From: an uncultured Gammaproteobacteria bacterium
GTDB taxonomy: Bacteria; Pseudomonadota; Gammaproteobacteria; Steroidobacterales; GCA-2729495
Assembly (NCBI GenBank): GCA_937921935.1
Contig: CAKZWQ010000024.1
Span: forward strand, 1-49,354
DNA length: 49,354 nt
Direction: 5' to 3'
Shown here: positions 16,124-24,140 of the stretch, one piece after another
Numbering within the stretch: position 1 is the first letter of the stretch
How the letters are laid out: the number at the start of each line of letters is the position of its first letter
Notes under the pieces: generated by a model
What the model saw: the letters and a program-made list of their open reading frames with translations, nothing else
What the model was told of the DNA's origin: nothing
The model's database searches: none
Position numbers and translations under genes: made by a program

Positions 16124-16636
16124 GTGACTACGCAGGACCAGCAGTTTTTTGACACCTTCACCCTCGTCATGGGTGGTCTGGTTGCCGTCGCGGTCGCCAT
16201 CCTCATCCTGGCACTGTTCCAGGGGGGGGATAGTCAGCGCGACGCTCGTATGGCCGACCCGGCTTATCAGGCAAAAGTTCTGGAACGCATTCGTCCCCTG
16301 GGTCGTGTGCGTTTGCCGGGCGATGAGGCGGAGGCAGCCCAGGCTGCGGTGACGGTGACTGCAGCTCAGCCCGTTGCTACGGTGAGAACCGGAGCCCAGG
16401 TCTACAACGAAGCCTGCGTCGCCTGTCATGGCAATGGTATCGGCGGCGCGCCCAAGTTGGGTGACACCGGAGCATGGGGCGCAAGGATTGCCCAGGGTTT
16501 GCCGGTGATTCAGGGGCATGCCCTTGAGGGCTATACCGGTGCCCAGGGCTATATGCCGCCCAAGGGCGGGCGCCTGGATATGTCTGACGAGGAAATACTC
16601 GGGGCTGTGGACTACATGCTGAGCGAGTCCAGCTAG
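16124..16636 (+). CDS. Membrane-anchored cytochrome c (c5-like)
   Basis: 170 residues from a GTG start. One membrane anchor lies at about 12-33, then a periplasmic linker rich in Ala/Val, then a single cytochrome c domain with the heme site CVACH (98-102) and a probable axial methionine in GYMPPKGG (about 143). The short domain is c5-like. It would pass electrons in the periplasm, probably towards the oxidase encoded downstream. It could also have a separate partner; nothing here settles that. Confidence 0.88.
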   Translation: MTTQDQQFFDTFTLVMGGLVAVAVAILILALFQGGDSQRDARMADPAYQAKVLERIRPLGRVRLPGDEAEAAQAAVTVTAAQPVATVRTGAQVYNEACVACHGNGIGGAPKLGDTGAWGARIAQGLPVIQGHALEGYTGAQGYMPPKGGRLDMSDEEILGAVDYMLSESS

Positions 16637-16943
16637 CTCTTTGCCCGCGACCCGTCCCGGGCCGCGATTTCTCCCCCTTTCCATAAATCCCCGGGCCAGC
16701 AGGGCCAGGCCGCCGTCCTGCCTGGCTCTGGGGCGCCGGCACGCTATTGTTGCGTCGCAGCGAGCGTTTCCTGCACCGAATAGGGTAGGGTATTGGCAAC
16801 CGCAGCGCCGAGGCAGACAGCCACAGGCGCCAGGGCTCGAGTCACGTAAAGGGGACAAGGACGTTTCGAGACACCCGCTCTGCGGCGTTGCGTCATTGCA
16901 CAATCCCGATAGGGAGGTGCAGCAACGTGCAAGGGGTAAATGA
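16637..16943 (+). other. Intergenic gap, nothing recognised
   Basis: 307 bases between two plus-strand genes of the oxidase cluster. It is GC-rich, with no convincing open frame, terminator or operator that I can identify. A promoter for the downstream genes may lie near its end. Confidence 0.4.
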
Positions 16944-17486
16944 ATGAAGTGTCTTTATTTTCTTTCTCCGGACCTTGTCAGTACGCGCCGCGTTTCTGAC
17001 GATCTCCATCAAGCCGGTATTGATGATTGGTTTATCCATGTCGTCAGCAAAGATGAAGCCGGTCTGCAAAAAGAACGCATTCACTCAAGCAACTGGCTTG
17101 AAACCAAGGACTTGCTGCGCGATGGTTTCATCGGCGCCAACATCGGTTTCATTCTGGGTGTACTGGGTGCGGGCCTGGCGATGTACTTGCAGCCTTTTGG
17201 TCCCGACATGCCAAGCTTCGTTTACATCCTGATTATCGCCTTCGCTACTTGCTTTGGCGCGTGGGAGGGTGGTTTGTTAGGCGTAGCCAGTGAGAACCGC
17301 AAACTGGCGCGGTTCCACGATGAAATAGAGGCCGGCAAATTTCTCATCCTGATCTACGCTCAGAAGGGGCAGGGTGAAGCGGTTAAGGCAATGATGCAGC
17401 AACGGCATCCTGAAGCCTCGCATGTTGCCACTGATGCTCATTTTGCTAATCCATTCAGTATCGTCAGGCGACGAACGGCTAGCTGA
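16944..17486 (+). CDS. Two-segment membrane protein of unknown function
   Basis: 180 residues. A soluble N-terminal alpha/beta part (1-60; YFLSPDLVSTRRVSDDLHQA, then a strand and an alpha helix) is followed by two hydrophobic segments (about 64-84 and 90-116) with glycine spacing (GANIGFILGVLGAG, GAWEGGLLG). A soluble end has a predicted strand 'KFLILIY' and the helix 'GQGEAVKAMMQQRHPEA'. This is the general plan of DUF1269-like proteins, a loose resemblance only. It lies between the membrane cytochrome and the oxidase subunit II gene. Confidence 0.7.
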   Translation: MKCLYFLSPDLVSTRRVSDDLHQAGIDDWFIHVVSKDEAGLQKERIHSSNWLETKDLLRDGFIGANIGFILGVLGAGLAMYLQPFGPDMPSFVYILIIAFATCFGAWEGGLLGVASENRKLARFHDEIEAGKFLILIYAQKGQGEAVKAMMQQRHPEASHVATDAHFANPFSIVRRRTAS

Positions 17487-17530
17487 GCCCAGAAAGAAAA
17501 ATCTAGTCTGACTTAATCGGGGGTGCGAAT

Positions 17531-18925
17531 GTGGCGATAGCAATAGCGGTGATACTACTGGTCATCGGATCCGTTCTTTTCCACTTTCTCAGTCCCTGGT
17601 ACTTCACGCCCCTGGCTTCCAATTGGGACACCATCGATTTAACGGTTGATATTACCTTCTGGGTAACGGGCGTCGTGTTCGTTTTGGTCAACCTGTTTAT
17701 GGCCTACGCCATCATTCGCTATCGTCACCGCAAGGGACTGAAAGCCGACTACGAACCAGAAAACAAGAAACTTGAGTGGTGGTTGACAGCAATCACCACC
17801 GTGGGCGTAGTGGCCATGCTGGCGCCGGGTCTTGTTGTCTGGGCCGAGTTCGTGACCGTGCCCGAAGACGCCGGCGAGTTCGAGGCGGTGGCCCAGCAAT
17901 GGCAGTGGAGTTTTCGTTTCCCGGGCGACGACGGCGTGATGGGCCAAAGTGCAGTCCGCCTGATGACGATAGAGAACCCGTTTGGCCTCGACCCTGAAGA
18001 TGAAAACGGGCTGGATGATGTGCTCGTCTTCGGCAACGAGGTGCACCTGCCTGTCGGCAAGCCCATGAAGGCGCTGCTGCGGTCCAAGGATGTGCTGCAT
18101 AACTTTGCCGTGCCCCAGTTTCGCGTGAAAATGGACCTGGTGCCGGGCCTGGTGACCTATCTGTGGTTTGAGCCAACCAAAGCAGGTCGTTTCGATTTGC
18201 TGTGTGAAGAGTATTGCGGCCTCGCCCATCACACCATGCGTGGCGATGTGGTGATTGAAGAGCAGGCAGACTTCGATATCTGGCTCGCCGCCCAGCCCAC
18301 TTTTGCTGACACCCTGGCGATTCCGGTGGCTGACGCCACGGCGGGTCAGGCTCTGTATGCCCCGTGTGCTGCTTGCCATGGCATGCAGGGTGAAGGAAAT
18401 CTGGCCCTCAATGCGCCGAAACTCAGTGGCCAGGAAGGCTGGTACCTGCGGCGCCAGCTGAATAACTACAAAAACGGCCGCCGCGGCACTGACCCGGCCG
18501 ATATGTTCGGGGCTCAGATGGCAGCCATGGCCGGGACTCTCCCGAATGCTGCAGCCGTGAACAATGTGATTGCCTATATTCAGACCCTGCCTGACCTCCC
18601 GGCCGCTGCAACCATAAGTGGCGACGTGGACCGCGGTGAGAGTCTGTACCTGACCTGTGCCGCCTGCCATGGCCGCGACGCGATGGGGATCTGGTCCGTG
18701 AGTGCGCCGCGCCAGGCCGGCATGAGTGACTGGTATCTGGCCACTCAGCTACGCAATTTCAGATCGGGTTTGCGTGGAACGCACCCCCAGGATGGCTATG
18801 GTGAACAAATGGCCAGCATGTCGATGATGCTGCTCGACGATGCAGCGATTAACGACGTACTCGCTTATATCAATACGCTGCCGGTCGATGATAAACCGCG
18901 GCAAGTAGCAATCCTGGAGCAATGA
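17531..18925 (+). CDS. coxB: Cytochrome c oxidase subunit II with two fused cytochrome c domains
   Basis: 464 residues from a GTG start. Two membrane helices (about 3-22 and 42-64, with a further hydrophobic stretch at 85-106) precede the CuA domain. WQWSF is the electron-entry aromatic patch, H190 is in VLHNFAVPQF, and C225, C229, H233 and M236 lie in CEEYCGLAHHTM, so the copper-A site is complete. Two class I cytochrome c domains follow, with CAACH at 279-283 and 376-380. The product takes electrons from periplasmic cytochromes and hands them to subunit I. Two c domains on subunit II is more than the single one in ordinary caa3 oxidases. Confidence 0.95.
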   Translation: MAIAIAVILLVIGSVLFHFLSPWYFTPLASNWDTIDLTVDITFWVTGVVFVLVNLFMAYAIIRYRHRKGLKADYEPENKKLEWWLTAITTVGVVAMLAPGLVVWAEFVTVPEDAGEFEAVAQQWQWSFRFPGDDGVMGQSAVRLMTIENPFGLDPEDENGLDDVLVFGNEVHLPVGKPMKALLRSKDVLHNFAVPQFRVKMDLVPGLVTYLWFEPTKAGRFDLLCEEYCGLAHHTMRGDVVIEEQADFDIWLAAQPTFADTLAIPVADATAGQALYAPCAACHGMQGEGNLALNAPKLSGQEGWYLRRQLNNYKNGRRGTDPADMFGAQMAAMAGTLPNAAAVNNVIAYIQTLPDLPAAATISGDVDRGESLYLTCAACHGRDAMGIWSVSAPRQAGMSDWYLATQLRNFRSGLRGTHPQDGYGEQMASMSMMLLDDAAINDVLAYINTLPVDDKPRQVAILEQ

Positions 18926-18986
18926 GCCCGGTTGCCCCGAAAAAAGAACGCCGTCCCGAGAACGGGAATCTAGTCAGTCGGAGAGT

Positions 18987-20726
18987 TTGATGGCCTACGT
19001 TGCGATTGCTGATCGACCGGATGAACTGCACCATCCACACAGCTTTATTACCAAGTACGTATGGAGTCAGGACCACAAGGTCATTGCCATTCAGTACTCG
19101 ATAATTGCCATTTTGGTTGGCTTGATTGCCCTTGGCTTGTCATTCGTGATGCGTCTGCAGCTGGCTTTTCCAGATACTTTTTCTTTCATTGACCCGAGCA
19201 TTTATTACCAGAGCGTCACCATGCACGGCATGATCATGGTGATTTACCTGCTCACGGCGCTTTTTCTCGGTGGCTTCGGCAACTACCTGATCCCCTTGCA
19301 GCTGGGCGCACGGGATATGGTGTTCCCCTACATGAATATGCTCAGTGTCTGGGTATACCTGTTGTCCGTGATCGTGCTGCTGGCCAGTTTTTTCGTGCCG
19401 GGCGGCCCTACCGGTGCCGGCTGGACCCTTTATCCGCCGCAAGCCATTCTGCCGGGCACACCCGGCACGGACTGGGGCATTTTAATGATGCTCTTGTCCC
19501 TGGCTATTTTTATTGTCGCCTTCACCATGGGGGGGCTTAACTACGTTACGACGGTCCTCCAGGCCCGCACCCGCGGAATGACCCTGATGCGCATGCCCCT
19601 CTCAGTCTGGGGCATTTTTACGGCCACGATACTGGGCCTGCTGGCTTTTCCCGCCTTATTCGTCAGCGCCGTCATGATGAGCTTCGACAAGTTGCTCGGC
19701 ACCAGTTTCTTCATCCCCGCCGTGCTGTCCATGGGGGATGTGCTGGAAACGGAGGGTGGCAGTCCGGTGCTGTTCCAGCATCTGTTCTGGTTCTTTGGCC
19801 ACCCGGAGGTCTACATTGTCGCCTTGCCGGCCTTTGGCATCGTCTCGGACTTGCTGAGCGTGCATGCGCGCAAGAACATTTTTGGTTACCGGATGATGGT
19901 CTGGGCCATCGTGGCTATCGGCGGTCTTAGCTTTATCGTCTGGGCCCATCACATGTACGTCAGCGGCATGAATCCTTATTTCGGATTCTTTTTCGCCACC
20001 ACCACGTTGATTATTGCCGTGCCGACGGCCATCAAGGTTTACAACTGGGTGCTGACTTTGTGGAAAGGCGATATCCATTTAACTGTGCCTATGCTGTTTG
20101 CTATTGGCTTTATCTTTACTTTCATCAATGGCGGTTTGACGGGGCTGTTTCTCGGCAACGTTGTGGTCGATCTGCCCCTGTCGGATACCTATTTCGTCGT
20201 CGCGCACTTCCACCTCGTGATGGGCGTTTCACCGGTATTGGTCGTCTGCGGGGCGATCTATCACTGGTATCCCAATATCACCGGCCGCATGTTGAATGAC
20301 GGTATGGGCAAGGTGCATTTCTGGATGACCTTCATCGGCACGTATTGCATCTACTTCCCGATGTATTACCTGGGGATTCTCGGCCTGCCGCGCCGTTACT
20401 ACTCCAATGGGGTAACCGATTTCATTCCTGACTCGGTATCGGCGGTTAACATTGCTATTACTGTGTCGGCGCTCATCGTCGGCCTGGCGCAGCTGCTGTT
20501 CGTGCTTAACCTCATCACCAGTCTGCGTTTCGGCAAAAAGGCCGAGCAGAACCCCTGGCGCGCAACCACCCTGGAATGGCGAACGCCGGAGTATCCGCCG
20601 GGTCACGGTAACTGGGGGCCGGAACTGCCCGGGGTTTATCGATGGGCTTATGACTACAGCGTGCCCGGTGCAGAGAAAGATTTTATTTGTCAGGACGAGC
20701 CGCCCACTGAAGGCCAGGGCGCCTGA
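18987..20726 (+). CDS. coxA: Cytochrome c oxidase subunit I
   Basis: 579 residues, about 12 membrane helices, inner membrane. It holds the heme a and heme a3/CuB site where O2 is reduced and protons are pumped. Visible residues are heme a histidine in TMHGMIMVIYLL, CuB histidine and cross-linked tyrosine in GHPEVY, the paired CuB histidines in WAHHMYVSGM, the K-channel lysine in PTAIKVYNW, and the heme ligand pair in AHFHLVMG. The glutamate in GHPEVY places it in the A1 class. It follows subunit II by 61 bases. Confidence 0.97.
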   Translation: MMAYVAIADRPDELHHPHSFITKYVWSQDHKVIAIQYSIIAILVGLIALGLSFVMRLQLAFPDTFSFIDPSIYYQSVTMHGMIMVIYLLTALFLGGFGNYLIPLQLGARDMVFPYMNMLSVWVYLLSVIVLLASFFVPGGPTGAGWTLYPPQAILPGTPGTDWGILMMLLSLAIFIVAFTMGGLNYVTTVLQARTRGMTLMRMPLSVWGIFTATILGLLAFPALFVSAVMMSFDKLLGTSFFIPAVLSMGDVLETEGGSPVLFQHLFWFFGHPEVYIVALPAFGIVSDLLSVHARKNIFGYRMMVWAIVAIGGLSFIVWAHHMYVSGMNPYFGFFFATTTLIIAVPTAIKVYNWVLTLWKGDIHLTVPMLFAIGFIFTFINGGLTGLFLGNVVVDLPLSDTYFVVAHFHLVMGVSPVLVVCGAIYHWYPNITGRMLNDGMGKVHFWMTFIGTYCIYFPMYYLGILGLPRRYYSNGVTDFIPDSVSAVNIAITVSALIVGLAQLLFVLNLITSLRFGKKAEQNPWRATTLEWRTPEYPPGHGNWGPELPGVYRWAYDYSVPGAEKDFICQDEPPTEGQGA

Positions 20727-20758
20727 ACGGTAAATGAATAGCAGGGATTAAATCAGCC

Positions 20759-21391
20759 ATGGGCATTCTAAAAATACTCGCTAACAAACCCTGGGAAGCC
20801 AGTGGCGAGATCGACAACCTGGAAGGTGGCGGCGTGGTCGAGGCGCCGCCGGCGCGGGTTGGCTTGTGGGCGTTCCTGGCGGTGGCCACTTCCCTATTCG
20901 GCCTGTTCAGCAGTGCCTATCATATGCGCGCGGATTATGCAGATTGGCAGCAGCTGAGTGTCCCCGCCCTGTTGTGGCTAAACACGGCGATTTTGATACT
21001 GGCCAGTGTCGCGTTCCAGTGGGCGTGGATGGCTTCACGCAACGGCCGTCTGAAGGCCGTGCGAGATGGTTTGAGTCTTGGTGGCTTGCTGACACTGGCG
21101 TTTCTGATCCTGCAGCTAGTGGCCTGGAACCAGATGATCAGTGCGGGCTTCTTTGCCCAGAGTAATCCCGCAAATGCCTTTTTCTATTTGCTGACTGGCT
21201 TGCATGGTCTGCACCTGATTGGCGGTCTTTGGGTCTGGCAGCGGACCACAAGCCGATTCTGGGCAGGCCTGGATCAGGAAGATGCCGAGCAGGTCGGCGC
21301 GTTTCGTTTGCGGGTCGAGCTTTGCGCTATTTACTGGCACTTCTTGTTGCTGGTCTGGCTCGTGCTGTTCGGCATGATGTTGTCAACTTGA
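20759..21391 (+). CDS. Heme-copper oxidase subunit III-like protein (first copy)
   Basis: 210 residues with about five membrane helices after a 35-residue cytoplasmic start. The family signatures are AFFYLLTGLHGLHLIGGLWV and the final ELCAIYWHFLLLVWLVLFG. It is shorter than the second subunit III encoded directly downstream and carries a distinct N-terminal extension (KILANKPWEASGEIDNLEGG). Two subunit III proteins in one oxidase cluster is uncommon. The first copy may replace part of the usual subunit or be a separate accessory chain. Confidence 0.85.
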   Translation: MGILKILANKPWEASGEIDNLEGGGVVEAPPARVGLWAFLAVATSLFGLFSSAYHMRADYADWQQLSVPALLWLNTAILILASVAFQWAWMASRNGRLKAVRDGLSLGGLLTLAFLILQLVAWNQMISAGFFAQSNPANAFFYLLTGLHGLHLIGGLWVWQRTTSRFWAGLDQEDAEQVGAFRLRVELCAIYWHFLLLVWLVLFGMMLST

Positions 21392-21404
21392 GGGTTCGGA
21401 AAAG

Positions 21405-22100
21405 ATGTCACAAGACGCAGTGTTGACAGGTTCCGGGGACGTGGCGATCCAGGAAGGTCTGGGCGGGGTGGTTGGCGACTGGTCGGCTGACAAGCAGACC
21501 TTCATCGTGCCCTGGGGCAAGGCCATGATGTGGATCTTCCTCCTCAGCGACACCTTTATTTTCAGTTGTTTCCTGATCGGCTACATGAAGGTCAGGATTT
21601 CCGCGACGGATCCCTGGCCTATTCCCAGTGAAGTCTTTGCCCTGAGCTTCGGCGGCGACCCCATTCCGCTGATCCTGATCGCCATCATGACGTTTATCCT
21701 GATTACCAGCAGCGGCACCATGGCCATGGCGGTGAATTTTGGCTATCGCCAGGATCGCAAGACAACGGCCGTATTGATGCTCATAACCGCGCTACTCGGG
21801 GCCAGCTTTGTCGGCATGCAGGCCTTTGAGTGGACCAAGCTGATCGTGGACGAAGGCGTGCGTCCCTGGAGCAACCCGATGGGCGCCGCCCAGTTTGGGT
21901 CAACCTTTTTTATGATTACCGGCTTTCACGGGCTGCATGTGTCCTGTGGTGTGATCTATCTGCTGGTTGTCGCCAAGCGGGTGTGGACGGGTTTCTATGA
22001 TCGCAAGGGTACCTACGAAACTGTCGAGGTCGCGGGCCTCTACTGGCATTTCGTGGACCTGGTCTGGGTGTTTATTTTTGCGTTTTTCTATCTTTGGTAG
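21405..22100 (+). CDS. coxC: Cytochrome c oxidase subunit III (second copy)
   Basis: 231 residues with about six hydrophobic segments. It has MITGFHGLHVSCGVIYLLV and the C-terminal VAGLYWHFVDLVWVFIFAFF, the classic subunit III pair of motifs. It starts 13 bases after the first subunit III-like gene, so it is in the same transcript. The family stabilises subunit I and the proton uptake path without holding redox centres. Confidence 0.93.
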   Translation: MSQDAVLTGSGDVAIQEGLGGVVGDWSADKQTFIVPWGKAMMWIFLLSDTFIFSCFLIGYMKVRISATDPWPIPSEVFALSFGGDPIPLILIAIMTFILITSSGTMAMAVNFGYRQDRKTTAVLMLITALLGASFVGMQAFEWTKLIVDEGVRPWSNPMGAAQFGSTFFMITGFHGLHVSCGVIYLLVVAKRVWTGFYDRKGTYETVEVAGLYWHFVDLVWVFIFAFFYLW

Positions 22101-22153
22101 TCCCCTCGGCCTGAGGGTATTTCTCGGCAGGGGCTAATCGGGGAGTTTTGAGT

Positions 22154-22498
22154 ATGGCGACGGCGGAAGGTCAGCAGCATCCAATCAGTATTTACCTGTG
22201 GATTTGGGGCTTATTGTTTGTCTTGAGTTTCTTCTCCTACATGGTCGACTACGCGCAGCTGGAGGGTTACCTTCGGTGGTCACTGATTCTGCTGTTCATG
22301 TTTTTGAAAGCCGGTTTCATTATCGCGATATTCATGCACATGGCCTGGGAGCGAATGGCTCTGATTACTGCAATCCTGGGGCCGCCGCTGTTGCTGTTGG
22401 TGTTTATTGGTCTGATGGCAATCGAGGGTGATTACACTTTCCTGACCCGCTTAGAGGTCTTCTCCCAACTGCCCTTTGTGCCTGAGGTCCATCACTGA
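22154..22498 (+). CDS. Prokaryotic cytochrome c oxidase subunit IV
   Basis: 114 residues from ATG 22154, preceded by GGGAG at 22141; an in-frame TTG at 22148 is less likely. Three membrane segments (about 15-35, 44-66, 75-95) include FLKAGFIIAIFMHMAWE, the signature helix of the prokaryotic subunit IV family. It ends the oxidase cluster. It is convergent with the carboxylesterase gene, from whose stop codon it is 42 bases away. Confidence 0.88.
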   Translation: MATAEGQQHPISIYLWIWGLLFVLSFFSYMVDYAQLEGYLRWSLILLFMFLKAGFIIAIFMHMAWERMALITAILGPPLLLLVFIGLMAIEGDYTFLTRLEVFSQLPFVPEVHH

Positions 22499-22540
22499 GG
22501 AAGATTTCACCAGGGCAGCCCCGGTTTTAATTTCCGGGCG

Positions 22541-24124
22541 CTAAGGCTGTCGAGTGCTGCGGGCGAGCATGTAGTTCCCTTGGGCCACGTGGTAAGCGAT
22601 CCGCCCCTGCCTGAAGCTCTCGTGCAACAGGATCTCGTCACCGATCTCCAGTACCCGCGGTGTCTGTAGCGTATAAGGCTGCCACGCCGGCAAGCCGGCA
22701 GCATTCGGATTCCCCGTTCGGGCAAACTGTACCCAGTAAGCGCTCATCAACGCGCTGATTTCTCGGTCACGGCCGGAGATTTTTTCCAGGTCCCGTTCGG
22801 CCTCCAGGGTCTGCATGACAAAGGCGATATCGTCGGCGTGCGCAACTCCCGGTTGCCGGTCACGCCGGTCACTGGCCACGTAAGACATGAAATAGCTGTA
22901 GGCAGGGGAGTTCAGCTGTTGCATCGAGTTGAGTATGTTTCTTGAGCCGCCAAAAACAATCAGGTCGCCGAATATCTGATCCTCCAGGGCCTCTCCTTCC
23001 AGGCCTGGATAGTGGCGCTCCTGGACGAACTTCGGTACCAGCCGCGCGGCGAACTTGGGTGAAAAGCCCCCGCCAATCTGCCTGCCCAGGCTCGCTTCCC
23101 AGCTGACACCACCGGACATGTAGGGCACATCGTGCTGTTTGCCCTCGGCGAACAGCGTGGCGACCTGATCCGGCACCACCTCGCCATCGACAACGGGTGT
23201 AAACCGGTCCGTGGGGGCCATGGCGGAGAGGATCTCATCCGTGGAGAGTTCTCGCAGAGCAACGGCCACGTCTTCGTCTTCTTTCATCGGCAGCTTTTTC
23301 GCAAACTGGCTGGCTCGTTTCTCTCCGGCGAGGCTGAAGCCCACCCGTTTATTGATGTCGGCCTCCAGGGCGAGGCCGACGGACGAGCTTTGACTGATTG
23401 CGCGATGAAACAGACCTGCCGTCGACGGCATGACCATCAGGAAGTTCACAATCCCGGCCCCTGCAGATTCGCCAAACAGGGTAACGTTGCCCGGATCACC
23501 GCCAAAGTTGCTGATGTTTCGCTGCACCCATTCCAGGGCCGCGACATTGTCCATCAGTCCATAATTTCCATGGGGTTCATCGGGATGGGCCGCTCCAATG
23601 GCAGGATGCGCCAGAAAGCCGAATGCATGCAGCCGGTAATTCACTGTGACCAGCACCACGCCCTGGGCAGCCATAGCGGAACTATTAAGCCGGGCGATGT
23701 TTCCTGAGCCTTGCGAGTAGCCGCCTCCGTGGATCCAGATCATTACGGGCAGTGGCTTTTCAGGTTCTGTGTCAGGCGTCCAGACGTTCAGGGTCAGGCA
23801 GTCTTCGCTGACCTCGCCGAGATCGAACCAGAGTATGTCCGACTGAGGTTGTGCGCAGAAGGCCCCGTATTCACTCGCATCCCGGACTCCCTGCCAGGGA
23901 TCCGCCGGTTGCGGCGGGCGCCAGCGCCACTCGCCGACGGGGGGCGCCGCGTAGGCAATGCCCTTGAAGGCTATGACGTTATCCGTCACGACGCCGCGCA
24001 GTTGGCCGAGTTCCGTGGTGGCTTGCGGTGCCGGTTCGCAGGCGACCAGGGCAAGGGTTCCAAGAATGGCGAGAAATGCACGGAGCAGTTTTTGCGTGGG
24101 GCGCGTGGCGAGTGACCTGATCAT
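22541..24124 (-). CDS. Type-B carboxylesterase, probable lipoprotein
   Basis: 527 residues from ATG 24124, chosen because it gives an N-terminal signal (LLRAFLAILGTLALVAC, lipid-attachment Cys at 29) and has GGAAG just upstream; the open frame runs into the upstream gene. It is an alpha/beta hydrolase of the COesterase type: IHGGGY oxyanion segment at 131-136, nucleophile Ser220 in GESAGAG, 'SEDCLTLNVW' at about 106-115, and a probable catalytic His in GVAHADDIAF near the end. It would hydrolyse esters outside the cytoplasm. It is 16 bases after a UbiD-family gene, so an ester-bound aromatic acid is a possible substrate (inference). Confidence 0.92.
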   Translation of the reverse strand: MIRSLATRPTQKLLRAFLAILGTLALVACEPAPQATTELGQLRGVVTDNVIAFKGIAYAAPPVGEWRWRPPQPADPWQGVRDASEYGAFCAQPQSDILWFDLGEVSEDCLTLNVWTPDTEPEKPLPVMIWIHGGGYSQGSGNIARLNSSAMAAQGVVLVTVNYRLHAFGFLAHPAIGAAHPDEPHGNYGLMDNVAALEWVQRNISNFGGDPGNVTLFGESAGAGIVNFLMVMPSTAGLFHRAISQSSSVGLALEADINKRVGFSLAGEKRASQFAKKLPMKEDEDVAVALRELSTDEILSAMAPTDRFTPVVDGEVVPDQVATLFAEGKQHDVPYMSGGVSWEASLGRQIGGGFSPKFAARLVPKFVQERHYPGLEGEALEDQIFGDLIVFGGSRNILNSMQQLNSPAYSYFMSYVASDRRDRQPGVAHADDIAFVMQTLEAERDLEKISGRDREISALMSAYWVQFARTGNPNAAGLPAWQPYTLQTPRVLEIGDEILLHESFRQGRIAYHVAQGNYMLARSTRQP

Positions 24125-24140
24125 ATCTTCCGATTCCCTT

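Noticed and set aside
22499-22540. Possible terminator between the oxidase cluster and the esterase
   Set aside because: The bases allow only a weak, interrupted stem and no T-run follows, so I do not call it.
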